Positions 10,226-17,428 of a stretch of DNA of 24,617 nt are shown in pieces. This stretch comes from an uncultured Elioraea sp. Its GTDB lineage: Bacteria; Pseudomonadota; Alphaproteobacteria; Acetobacterales; Acetobacteraceae. A model generated the notes under the pieces. That model ran no database searches. It was not told the DNA's origin and saw only the letters and a list, made by a program, of their open reading frames with translations. Position 1 is the first letter of the stretch. Each line of letters starts with the position of its first letter. Made by a program: the position numbers and the translations under genes. The stretch covers positions 1-24,617 of the forward strand of contig CALKJX010000226.1 of NCBI GenBank assembly GCA_937995555.1, in the 5' to 3' direction.

Positions 10226-10894
10226 TCAGCCCAGGTGGCGGTCGAGGAACGCGTGGGTGCGCCGCCAGGCGAGCTCGGCCGAGCCCGGGTCGAAGCTTGC
10301 CCGCGCATCGCAGCCGAAACCGTGCTGGGCATTGGCGTAGACGAAGATCTCGGCCTCCTTCTGCGCGGCGCGGATGGCGTCCACGTCGGTCAGCGGGATC
10401 GAGGCGTCCTTCTCGCCGAAATGCATCTGCACCGGGCAATGCGGCCTCTCCTCGCACGTCGCGGCGATGCCGCCGCCGTACCAGCAGGAGGCGGCCGCGA
10501 ATCGGGTGGTGCGGGTGGCTCCCCACCAGGCGATCGTGCCGCCCCAGCAGAAGCCGATGACGCCGCGCTTGGCGCCCTTGGGCAGGGCGGCGGCGGCGGC
10601 CTCGATGTCGGCGACCGGACCTTCATTGGAGATGCGGGCGCGGAGTTCCCGGCCCCGCGCGACGTCCTCGGCCGTGTAGCCGAGTTCCACCCCGCGTTCG
10701 GTGCGGTCGAACAGCGCCGGGCAGATGACGGCGTAGCCGCGGCTCGCCAGCCGGTCGCAGACCGAGCGCATGTGCGCATTCACGCCGAAGATCTCCTGCA
10801 CCACGACGAGGCCCCGCGCTGCCTTGGCCGGCCCGGCGCTGTAGGCGGAGAGGCTGTGGCCGTCGGCGGCGGTGAGCGTGATGGTCTGGCTCAT
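10226..10894 (-). CDS. Dienelactone hydrolase family protein
   Basis: This 222-residue cytoplasmic alpha/beta hydrolase has the dienelactone hydrolase layout. QEIFGVNAHMRSVCDRLA carries E34, the nucleophile elbow GFCWGG holds C116, EKDASIP holds D163 and AQHGFG holds H191, giving the family's Cys-Asp-His triad. The true carboxymethylenebutenolidase opens dienelactones in chloroaromatic breakdown. Many homologues act on other lactones or esters, and no aromatic pathway genes are near, so the substrate is open. The frame extends nine codons upstream to 10921. I chose ATG 10894 because GGGAGAG lies just ahead of it and the domain starts there (MSQTITLTAADGH). It heads the minus-strand run toward the histidine kinase and is divergent from the YHS-family gene. 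Confidence 0.9.
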   Translation of the reverse strand: MSQTITLTAADGHSLSAYSAGPAKAARGLVVVQEIFGVNAHMRSVCDRLASRGYAVICPALFDRTERGVELGYTAEDVARGRELRARISNEGPVADIEAAAAALPKGAKRGVIGFCWGGTIAWWGATRTTRFAAASCWYGGGIAATCEERPHCPVQMHFGEKDASIPLTDVDAIRAAQKEAEIFVYANAQHGFGCDARASFDPGSAELAWRRTHAFLDRHLG

Positions 10895-11004
10895 GCGGTC
10901 TCTCCCGGTTTGCCGGAGCACGCTAATGCGATCGCCGCGGCGGGGAAACCCGGACGGGCGCGCGGACCAAGCCTGGGCAGCAGCACCGCCCTTGGGAGGG
11001 CCTC

Positions 11005-11469
11005 ATGCGCACCCACCCGACCCGTCATGCCCTGTGCGCGGGCTTGTGCGCCTCGGTCACGGTCGCGAACGCGCGGGCAAAGGCCGCGACGAGCGGGCGT
11101 TGGTTCGTCGAGGACGGTGTCGCGATCCGCGGCACCGAGCCGGTGGCATGTTCCGCCGATGGGCGGCGGATGGCCGGCCGCGCCGCGTTCACCCACGCAT
11201 GGCAGGGGGGCACTTGGCGCTGCGCGACCGCGGCCAACCGCGGCGCCTTCGCGGCCGACCCCGCGCGCTGCGCGCCGGCCCGGAGCGGGTTCTGCGCCTG
11301 GGCCGTGGCTGAAGGCTACACGGCGCCGATCGATCCGGCGGCGTGGTGGATCGTCCAGGGCCGGCTCTACCTGAACTACAACCGGACGATCCAGCGCCGC
11401 TGGGACCGCGACATCGCCGGCAGCATCAGGCGCGCCGAAACGAACTGGCCGCGCCTTGCCGCCCGGTAG
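11005..11469 (+). CDS. Exported YHS-family protein, unusually Cys-rich
   Basis: The 154-residue protein begins with a probable signal peptide (to about residue 27). Its body matches the small exported YHS-domain family: GVAIRGTEPVACSADG, FTHAWQGGTWRCATAANRGAFAADPARCAPARSGFCAWAVAEG, DPAAWWIVQGRLYLNYN and RRWDRDIAGSIRRAETNWPRL. YHS domains are thought to be metal-linked modules, but the role of these stand-alone exported forms is not known. C97 is the usual Cys. C49, C73 and C89 sit where I recall the family having Tyr or Phe. GGGAGGG (10994-11000) four bases ahead supports ATG 11005. It is divergent from the dienelactone hydrolase gene and ends four bases short of the convergent amine oxidase gene. 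Confidence 0.87.
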   Translation: MRTHPTRHALCAGLCASVTVANARAKAATSGRWFVEDGVAIRGTEPVACSADGRRMAGRAAFTHAWQGGTWRCATAANRGAFAADPARCAPARSGFCAWAVAEGYTAPIDPAAWWIVQGRLYLNYNRTIQRRWDRDIAGSIRRAETNWPRLAAR

Positions 11470-11473
11470 CGCG

Positions 11474-12871
11474 TCAGGCGAAGACCGAGGCCGACGCCGC
11501 CACCTCGCGCGCGGCCCGCCGGCCCGCCAGCAGCGCGCCATGCGCGTAGGAGGGATACTCGGTCGAGGCCGCCTCGCCGGCGAAGAACAGCCGGTCCTCG
11601 ACCGGGGCGGCGAGTGCTGCGAAGGCCGCCTCGGTCGCGCCCACGGGGATGAAGCTGTAGGCGCCGCGCGCGTAGATGTCGCGGCCCCAGCGCGTCACAC
11701 GGAACGTGGTCGGTGCCGGCATCGCGCGGCCGAAGGCGCGCCGCAGCGGCGCCATCAGCCGTGCCGCGATCGCGTCCTCGCGCATCGCTTCCATTTCGCG
11801 CGCGGTCCGTCCCGCCACCAGCGCGACCAGGATCGGCGCGCGGTGATGCGCGGCCAGGCTCACCACCTCGGGGGTGAAGCTGCCGGGCGTGTCGGACAGC
11901 ACGCGCACGAAATCGACGTCGTCGGGCCAGAACACGCGATCGAAGCCGAGGATGATCTTGTTCAGGAGGCCGTTGCCGATCGTCTCGATCGCCTCGCGCT
12001 TGGCCGCCGGCAGCACCGGATCGAAGGTCACATCGCCGCGCTTCAGCACGCCGAGCGGCAGCGTGACGACGACGCGATCGGCCTCGTGCGTGCCGCGCCG
12101 CGTGGTGACGCGCACACCGTCCGCGGTCAGCGCGACCGCGGTGACCACCTCGCCGAAGCGCACATCGAGCCCGCGCGCGACATGGTGGATGATCGCGCCA
12201 TAGCCGAGATCGAGCAGGTGGTTCTCCTCCGGCACCTCCTCCTCGCCGAACCACCATTTCGCCGAGACCTGATCGGCGTCGCCGCCCGACCAGGAGGCAA
12301 CCAGATCGGCGGCGAGCCGTGCCTCCCGCCGTTCACGCGGGGGCAGCCCGTCGACATTGCGGAGTGCGGCAACGGCCTGGGCGACCGGGACGTCCGGCGC
12401 GTCGGCGGGAAGGCCGGGATCGTCGCTCAGCAGGCCCTCGACCCGCGCATAGGTCGCGGCCGCCTCCTCGGCGGTGAGGCGCCGGCCGTCGACATCATAG
12501 ATCGCCGACTTGGCGTCGTAGGTCGGGATGCGACGGATGCCGGCGGCGTCCGCGAGCTCGGTCATCGGGTTGCCGTCGGGGCCGTGGATCCAGGCGCCGC
12601 CGAGATCGATCGGCACGCCGGCGATCTCGGCCGTGTGCAGCCGCCCGCCGAGCCGCGTGCGCGCTTCCAGCACGGTGACCGTGTGGCCGGCATCGGCGAG
12701 CGCGCGCGCCGAGCCGAGCCCGGCGATCCCCGCGCCGATCACGACGACGCGCTGCGGCCGTCCGGTGAGCGGCGCGCAGGCGGCCCCACCGAACAGCAGC
12801 GAGGCGGCGGCGAGCCGCAGGGCGGCGCGGCGGCTCAGCATCGCGCGGGACACGGAACGCGGATCGGTCAT
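11474..12871 (-). CDS. Tat-exported FAD-dependent amine oxidase family protein
   Basis: The 465-residue flavoprotein begins with a twin-arginine leader (MLSRRAALRLAAASLLFGGA, RR at 14-15). The dinucleotide-binding fold follows, VVVIGAGIAGLGSARALADAG (GxGxxG at 46-51), then EARTRLGGR and DLGGAWIHG. The C-terminal FAD-binding signature is FFAGEAASTEYPSYAHGALLAGRRAA. This is the monoamine oxidase/polyamine oxidase/SSADH-like amino-oxidase group (PF01593). It probably oxidises an amine in the periplasm, producing aldehyde and peroxide; the substrate is not deducible. The open frame runs upstream to 13042, but GGGAGAG just before ATG 12871 and the Tat leader that begins there fix the start. It is convergent with the YHS gene. 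Confidence 0.93.
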   Translation of the reverse strand: MTDPRSVSRAMLSRRAALRLAAASLLFGGAACAPLTGRPQRVVVIGAGIAGLGSARALADAGHTVTVLEARTRLGGRLHTAEIAGVPIDLGGAWIHGPDGNPMTELADAAGIRRIPTYDAKSAIYDVDGRRLTAEEAAATYARVEGLLSDDPGLPADAPDVPVAQAVAALRNVDGLPPRERREARLAADLVASWSGGDADQVSAKWWFGEEEVPEENHLLDLGYGAIIHHVARGLDVRFGEVVTAVALTADGVRVTTRRGTHEADRVVVTLPLGVLKRGDVTFDPVLPAAKREAIETIGNGLLNKIILGFDRVFWPDDVDFVRVLSDTPGSFTPEVVSLAAHHRAPILVALVAGRTAREMEAMREDAIAARLMAPLRRAFGRAMPAPTTFRVTRWGRDIYARGAYSFIPVGATEAAFAALAAPVEDRLFFAGEAASTEYPSYAHGALLAGRRAAREVAASASVFA

Positions 12872-12998
12872 GGCATGCTCTCCCGGCCTGTGGCGTGCAG
12901 AGTGGCGAGCGGGTCCCGGCTTCAGTCCGATTGCCGCGACCCGCCGGGTCGTGCTGGTGTGCCGGAACGATACGCGACTTCGTCGATTTCGGGCACTC

Positions 12999-13391
12999 AT
13001 GATCGTACCGCTCGCCCGGTCGCCGGATCCGGGTCCGTTCACCGGGCTCCTGTTCCTTGCCGGTGCTCCTTGCCGGCGCGCTGCTGATCGGCCTCGGCGT
13101 CGCGCTGCTGTGGCTCAGGCGGCGCTGGACGGCGGTGACCTTCGCGTTCGGCGCCATCCCGATGGGCCTGTCGCTCGCCGGGCAGGCGCCGGCGATCGCA
13201 GCACGGCCGGCGCTGCGGATCACCGTGACGCACATCGCCTGCGGACGGCCGTCGCCGGGGTGCTGGGCGAGGCCGTCAAGCAGGGCCGGCACTGGCGCGA
13301 TATCGGCATCGTGCTCGTGCTGAAGCCCGGTACCCTGGCGGGCGGCTCTGCTGTCAGACGCTCGACCACGCCTGAGACACCGGGGTGCTGA
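12999..13391 (+). pseudogene. Frameshifted small membrane protein gene of unknown family
   Basis: Coding character (nearly all codons ending in G or C) moves between frames. The first stretch, from ATG 12999, reads MIVPLARSPDPGPFTGLLFL. A second frame from about 13057 reads LAGALLIGLGVALLWLRRRW and TFAFGAIPMGLSLAGQAPAI up to about 13240. A third stretch, back in the first frame from about 13242, reads RTAVAGVLGEAVKQGRHWRD and IGIVLVLKPG, ending at TGA 13389-13391. The first shift is explained by a 13-base tandem duplication (13054-13079): removing one unit gives one continuous hydrophobic segment. The second needs a further indel near 13232-13242. I do not recognise the family. A sequencing error could mimic either shift. 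Confidence 0.6.
13054..13079 (+). repeat. 13-bp tandem direct repeat inside the broken gene
   Basis: TCCTTGCCGGTGC (13054-13066) is followed at once by TCCTTGCCGGCGC (13067-13079), with one mismatch. As 13 is not a multiple of three, the duplication shifts the reading frame. Deleting either unit joins the two coding-like frames on each side. Confidence 0.85.
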
Positions 13392-13564
13392 AGCGGCTCG
13401 CACGGGAACTGGTCTGGGCCAGCGCGCGGCCAGCCGATCGACGCACTGGCCTCGCCTGGTACGAAACCAGCGGCAATCTCACCTGGCGCTGCGTCGCCAA
13501 CGCCGACACCTGGCATCGATACCTGTGCCGCGCGCGGCGGCGACTGCGGGTCCCGCCGCCGCGG
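13385..13564 (+). other. Coding-like remnant, third frame, not assignable
   Basis: From GTG 13385, overlapping the end of the broken gene, the frame reads KRLARELVWASARPADRRTG, YETSGNLTWRCVANADTWHR and YLCRARRRL before degenerating into Arg/Pro-rich sequence. The stretch TWRCVANADTW recalls TWRCATAANRG of the YHS protein at 11005-11469, but the similarity is short. It may be a gene fragment or a continuation of the broken gene. Nothing else is seen between 12872 and 13610. Confidence 0.3.
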
Positions 13565-13610
13565 TGGGCGGTAGCTTGCGCGTGCGTCGCGCGCATGGTT
13601 GCGTGGCGTC

Positions 13611-13799
13611 ATGACCGGCGAGATCATCAACCTGCGCCGCGCGCGCAAGGCCAAGGCGCGCCGTGAGGCGGAGGATGCGGCAGCGCGCAACCGCACCCTG
13701 CACGGGCGCGGCAAGGCCGAACGCGCGTGCGACACGGCCGAGCGGGCGCGGCAGGAACAGGCGCGGGCGCGTCTGGAACGAAGCCGGATCGAGGACTGA
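13611..13799 (+). CDS. DUF4169 family small basic protein
   Basis: The 62-residue protein reads MTGEIINLRRARKAKARREA, then AARNRTLHGRGKAERACDTA, and ends RLERSRIED. This is the short, charged, helical DUF4169 pattern (INLRxARKxxAR, then NRxxxGRxKAER). Members are common in alphaproteobacteria, often next to a ribbon-helix-helix protein, and have no known function. A TTG four codons upstream is open, but the family begins at ATG 13611. No clear ribosome binding site precedes it. The usual partners are not seen here. It ends six bases from the convergent small membrane gene. Confidence 0.85.
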   Translation: MTGEIINLRRARKAKARREAEDAAARNRTLHGRGKAERACDTAERARQEQARARLERSRIED

Positions 13800-13804
13800 C
13801 CAGC

Positions 13805-13987
13805 CTACCCGCCGCCGCGCGGCCCCAGCGCGCCGCGCGCGAACACGACCATCAGCACGACGACAGCCGCGCCGACGAGCCAGAGCACGACGGCGAGCCA
13901 CACCGAGAGCCAAACCGCCACGGCCCAGGCGAGCAGCGTGACGAGGACGAGCGCTGCCGCGCCGTGCAGCAGAATCGAAACGATCAC
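13805..13987 (-). CDS. Small two-helix membrane protein
   Basis: This 60-residue hypothetical protein starts at GTG 13987, four bases after the DUF1194 stop codon. Two hydrophobic stretches cover nearly all of it (about 3-26 and 28-50), followed by a short Gly/Arg tail, ARGALGPRGGG. No family is recognised. The tight spacing to the upstream gene supports translation by coupling. Hydrophobic frames arise easily by chance in GC-rich DNA, so the call is tentative. Confidence 0.5.
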   Translation of the reverse strand: MIVSILLHGAAALVLVTLLAWAVAVWLSVWLAVVLWLVGAAVVVLMVVFARGALGPRGGG

Positions 13988-13991
13988 TTGC

Positions 13992-14729
13992 TCAACCGAG
14001 GGCGCGCCGATCCGGCGTGGCGCTGATCTCGCGGATCAGCTTGCGCAGCACCGCGGTCTGGAACGCATCGAAATCGTCGGCCGGGATCACGAACGCCCCC
14101 GGACCGCCGACCACGAATTCCTGGAAGTACTGGTCGAGCGGCATGGTCGGCGGACGGCCGAACGGGCTGCGGTCGTTCAGGATCGGCAGGCCGTTGATGG
14201 TGATCCCCGCCTCCACGGCGAGGTCGCGCAGCAGCGTCACCGGCGCGCCGGAGTTGTTGACCCCGTCGCCGGAGATGTCGATCACCTTGCGCGTGCCCTC
14301 GAACGGCGCATCGTCCAGCACGCGCATCGCGTGCTCGATCGCGCCCGAGATCGAGGTCCAGTTCATGCTCACGCGCGGCGCCTGTTCCAGCGCCGTCACC
14401 CAGGCACGCGCGGCTTCCGGCCCGTCGATATAGGTCCAGGGGATGACGAGGCGCTGATAATCGGCCGAGGCCCACTCCGTGTAGGCAATGCCGATCGCGC
14501 CCAGCGTGCCGGACTGGATCGCCCGGATCACCCGTGGATCGCCCACCGCATTGCGGTAGCCCTGGCGCTGCAGCCGCGCCTCCTCCTCGTCGATCGACCG
14601 GCTGACATCGACCGCGAGCACCAGCAGAACATCGACCGGCTTCTTCTCGGCCCGTGCGGCAGCGGGCCACACGGCGGCGGCGGCACTCGCCGACAGACCG
14701 GCGACGACCTTGCGGCGCGAGGGACGCAT
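13992..14729 (-). CDS. Tat-exported DUF1194 (von Willebrand A-like) protein
   Basis: The 245-residue protein has a twin-arginine leader (MRPSRRKVVAGLSASAAAAV, ending near ARA) and then a DUF1194 domain. VDVLLVLAVDVSRSIDEEE contains the metal-binding DxSxS motif, followed by GIAYTEWASADYQRLVIPW, SMNWTSISGAIEHAM, IDISGDGVNN and GLPILND. The fold is von Willebrand A-like, with a likely divalent-metal adhesion site facing the periplasm. Ligand and role are unknown. The frame extends upstream to 14816, but the Tat leader starts at ATG 14729, with GGGA just before it. It lies 83 bases downstream of the dehydratase that ends the polysaccharide operon and may be read through from it. Confidence 0.9.
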   Translation of the reverse strand: MRPSRRKVVAGLSASAAAAVWPAAARAEKKPVDVLLVLAVDVSRSIDEEEARLQRQGYRNAVGDPRVIRAIQSGTLGAIGIAYTEWASADYQRLVIPWTYIDGPEAARAWVTALEQAPRVSMNWTSISGAIEHAMRVLDDAPFEGTRKVIDISGDGVNNSGAPVTLLRDLAVEAGITINGLPILNDRSPFGRPPTMPLDQYFQEFVVGGPGAFVIPADDFDAFQTAVLRKLIREISATPDRRALG

Positions 14730-14812
14730 GTTCCCGACTCCCATCCGCTCCCGACCGGAAAACGGTAACAGAAACCGGAGAGCCGATGCAGCAATTCCCG
14801 TGCTGCCGGCGA

Positions 14813-16780
14813 TCACATCGTCGGCGCGGCCGCGCTCTCGCCCGGCACCTGTCCGGGCCGGGTGAATTCGGGCACGAGGGCCGCGAGTACCGAGAGGGCC
14901 GCGCCCTCGCGCCCGGCCCGTGCGGCCGCGCCCGCCTCGTCCATCGCGCGCGCCACCAGCGCGAGATCGGCCGTGCGGGGGGCCGCCATCAGCAGCCCCG
15001 GCGCGCCCGCCTCGACCAGCGTCTCGCGGCCGTGGAAGAGCTCCTCGTAGAGCTTCTCGCCGGGCCTGAGGCCGGTGTAGCGGATCGCCACATCGACCTC
15101 CGGGCGCAGTCCGGCGAGGCGGATCATCCGGCGCGCGAGATCGACGAGCTTCACCGGCTCGCCCATGTCGAGCACGAAGATCCCGCCCTGGCGCGCCGCC
15201 TCCGGCAGGCCCTCGTCCTTCACGCGCAGCACGGTCGCGGCGAGCACCAGCCCGACCGCCTCGCGCACGGTCATGAAGTAGCGGCGCATGTCGGGATGCG
15301 TGACGGTGAGCGGGCCGCCGCGCTCGAGCTGGCGACGGAACAGCGGCACCACCGAGCCGGTCGAGCCGAGCACGTTGCCGAACCGCACCGTCACGAAGCG
15401 CGTGCCGGCACCATCCGCCCGCGCGCGCAGGTCGAGCGCCTGGCAGTACATCTCGGCGAGCCGTTTGGTCGCGCCCATCACCGAGGTCGGGTTGACGGCC
15501 TTGTCGGTGCTGATCAGCACCATCGCCAGCGTGCCATGCGCGCGCGCGGCATCGGCGACGTGGCGCGTGCCGACGGCGTTGGTCAGCACGCCCTCGGCCG
15601 GGTTCGCCTCGACGATCGGCACGTGTTTGAGCGCGGCGGCGTGGAACACGAGTTCGGGCCGGTGGCGCGAGAACAGGGCGAACATGCGGTCGCGGTCGCG
15701 GATGTCGGCGATGAGCGACACCCGCGGCACGTCGGGCGCGGCCTCGGAGAGTTCGAGGTCGATCTCGTAGAGGGCGTATTCGCTGTTGTCGGCGAGCACG
15801 AGCTCGGCCGGGCCGAGCCCCGCGATCTGGCGTGCGAGCTCCGAGCCGATCGTGCCGCCCGCACCGGTGACCAGCACGCGCCGCCCGTGCACCAGCCGTG
15901 CCATCGCCTCGCGGTCGAGCGGGCGCTGCGGCCGGTCGAGCAGATCCTCGATCGCCACCGGCTGCAGCGTCAGCGTCGGCGCCTCGCCCTCGCGCGCGGC
16001 GGGGCGCAGTTCGGTCAGCCGCGGCATGGTGGCGACCGCCACACCGGCCTCCTCGGCCGCGTCGAGCAGCCGTTCCAGCCGCGCACCGGCGATCTCGCGC
16101 GCGGTGACGACGATCAGCGCCGGCGGATGGCCCTTGCGCGCGAGCTTGCGCAGGGCGTGCGGCACGTCATCGACCGAGCCTTCGACGCGCACGCCGTGCA
16201 TCTGCCGCCCCGATGTCGAGGGATCCGCGGTGAGCAGCCCGACCACGCGATAGCGCGGTCGGCTCTCGCGTGCGAGCGCGCGCAGGAACAGGTCCGCCCC
16301 GTCTCCCGCCCCCGCGAGCAGCACGGGTGTGGCCGCGCCGGGCGCCGGCGCGCGCTCCTGCGCCGCGCGATAGGCGGCGCGCGCGCCGAGGAGCAGTGCG
16401 GCGAGCGTCAGTGCGTGCAGCGCCGGCAGGAACGGGGTGAAGGCGCCGATCCGCCCGAACGCGGCGAGCGCGAGCCCGAAAGCCACCGCCGCCGCGCCGG
16501 CCGCCCCCACCGTGCGACCGAGATCGGCGAGCCCGGCATAGCGCCAGGCGATGCGCGGCACGCGCGCTGCGAGCAGGGCGAGCGCGGCGAGCAGCGCGAA
16601 CGCGGCCGCCTCGGCCACGGTTCCCGCCACCGGCCGGGCCGCGAGCGCGGCGGGGTCGGCGAACAGCAGCACCGCCGGCCAGGACAGCGCCGCCGCCGCG
16701 GCGTCCGCCGCCAGCACCGACTGGCTGCGGGTCAGCCGCCCGCGGAGCCGCTCAAGAAGCCTCATGCGGCCGACATACAC
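14813..16780 (-). CDS. Membrane-bound nucleotide-sugar 4,6-dehydratase (PglF/WbpM/CapD family)
   Basis: The 655-residue protein has an N-terminal membrane region with about four spans (residues 22-135), a first Rossmann-like domain (VLLAGAGDGADLFLRAL, 153-169) and a catalytic extended-SDR domain. TGAGGTIGSE (305-314) binds NAD(P), and STDKAVNPTSVMGATKR has S424, M435 and K439. That is the Ser-Met-Lys set of this family in place of Ser-Tyr-Lys. FGNVLGSTGSVVPLF and GLRPGEKLYEELF also fit. It should convert UDP-GlcNAc to the 4-keto-6-deoxy sugar, the first step toward bacillosamine-type sugars. ATG 16780 follows a G-rich ribosome site; ATG 16765 is an alternative. It is last in the operon, 42 bases after the acetyltransferase gene. 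Confidence 0.94.
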   Translation of the reverse strand: MYVGRMRLLERLRGRLTRSQSVLAADAAAAALSWPAVLLFADPAALAARPVAGTVAEAAAFALLAALALLAARVPRIAWRYAGLADLGRTVGAAGAAAVAFGLALAAFGRIGAFTPFLPALHALTLAALLLGARAAYRAAQERAPAPGAATPVLLAGAGDGADLFLRALARESRPRYRVVGLLTADPSTSGRQMHGVRVEGSVDDVPHALRKLARKGHPPALIVVTAREIAGARLERLLDAAEEAGVAVATMPRLTELRPAAREGEAPTLTLQPVAIEDLLDRPQRPLDREAMARLVHGRRVLVTGAGGTIGSELARQIAGLGPAELVLADNSEYALYEIDLELSEAAPDVPRVSLIADIRDRDRMFALFSRHRPELVFHAAALKHVPIVEANPAEGVLTNAVGTRHVADAARAHGTLAMVLISTDKAVNPTSVMGATKRLAEMYCQALDLRARADGAGTRFVTVRFGNVLGSTGSVVPLFRRQLERGGPLTVTHPDMRRYFMTVREAVGLVLAATVLRVKDEGLPEAARQGGIFVLDMGEPVKLVDLARRMIRLAGLRPEVDVAIRYTGLRPGEKLYEELFHGRETLVEAGAPGLLMAAPRTADLALVARAMDEAGAAARAGREGAALSVLAALVPEFTRPGQVPGESAAAPTM

Positions 16781-16822
16781 CCCCGGCCCCGCGCCGGTGA
16801 ACTGCTTCCCGGTGCGGCCTGC

Positions 16823-17428
16823 TCAGCCGATGCCGAAATCCACGTCCACCACCGCCCCGGCGCGCACCCGCGCGCCCGCGGCGATGCGCACGCCGGGCAG
16901 CACGATCGCGCCCGCGCCGATGAAGGCGCCGGCGCCGACGATCACGCCGCCGCAGAGCCGCACCCCGGGGCCGAGGAACACGCCGTCGCCGAGCGCGCAG
17001 TCATGGTCCACCACCGCGGCGGTGTTGACGATGCAGAACCGCCCGACCGTGGCTCCCGTGCCGATCACCGCCGCCGCCGCGACCGTCGAGCCGGCGCCGA
17101 TCTGCGTCCCGCCCGCCAGGACCGCGAAGGGATGGATCGCGGTCGCGAGCTCTCCGCCCGCGCGCAGCACCGCCTGCGAGAGATCGACCCGCCGCGTGGT
17201 GTCGCCGAGCGCCACGATGAGGGCACGGCCGCGCCCGAAGGCCGGGTCGAGCGCGCGCGCGAAGGGCCCGAGCACCGGCAGGCCCGAGACCGGGCCGACC
17301 ACGCGGTCGTCAAGGAACCCGGCGACCGGGCGGCCGGCGGCGAGGAAGATGTCGGCCACCACCCGTCCGTGGCCGCCGGCGCCGACGACCACCACCGGTG
17401 CCGTCGCGTGGGTGTCGGGATGCGTCAT
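16823..17428 (-). CDS. Sugar O/N-acetyltransferase, NeuD/PglD family
   Basis: The 201-residue protein has an N-terminal sugar-nucleotide binding fold (VVVVGAGGHGRVVADIFLAAG, 12-32) and a left-handed beta-helix of hexapeptide repeats from about 105 onward (IGAGSTV, IGTGATVG, LGDGVFLGPGV, IGAGAIVLPGV). NTAAVVDHDC places the catalytic His at H142. This is the trimeric PglD/NeuD/VioB-related family, which acetylates a 4-amino group on a UDP sugar with acetyl-CoA. In this operon the natural job is the third step of a diacetylbacillosamine-type route, after dehydratase and aminotransferase. Its ATG overlaps the stop codon of the glycosyltransferase gene upstream (ATGA). Confidence 0.92.
   Translation of the reverse strand: MTHPDTHATAPVVVVGAGGHGRVVADIFLAAGRPVAGFLDDRVVGPVSGLPVLGPFARALDPAFGRGRALIVALGDTTRRVDLSQAVLRAGGELATAIHPFAVLAGGTQIGAGSTVAAAAVIGTGATVGRFCIVNTAAVVDHDCALGDGVFLGPGVRLCGGVIVGAGAFIGAGAIVLPGVRIAAGARVRAGAVVDVDFGIG

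Noticed and set aside
10926..10936. GCGATCGC palindrome between the dienelactone hydrolase and YHS genes as a regulatory site
   Set aside because: Such palindromes arise often in DNA of this base composition, and no second copy or spaced operator is seen here.
12872..13042. 57-residue N-terminal extension of the amine oxidase
   Set aside because: It would hide the twin-arginine leader inside the protein, and a good ribosome site precedes ATG 12871.
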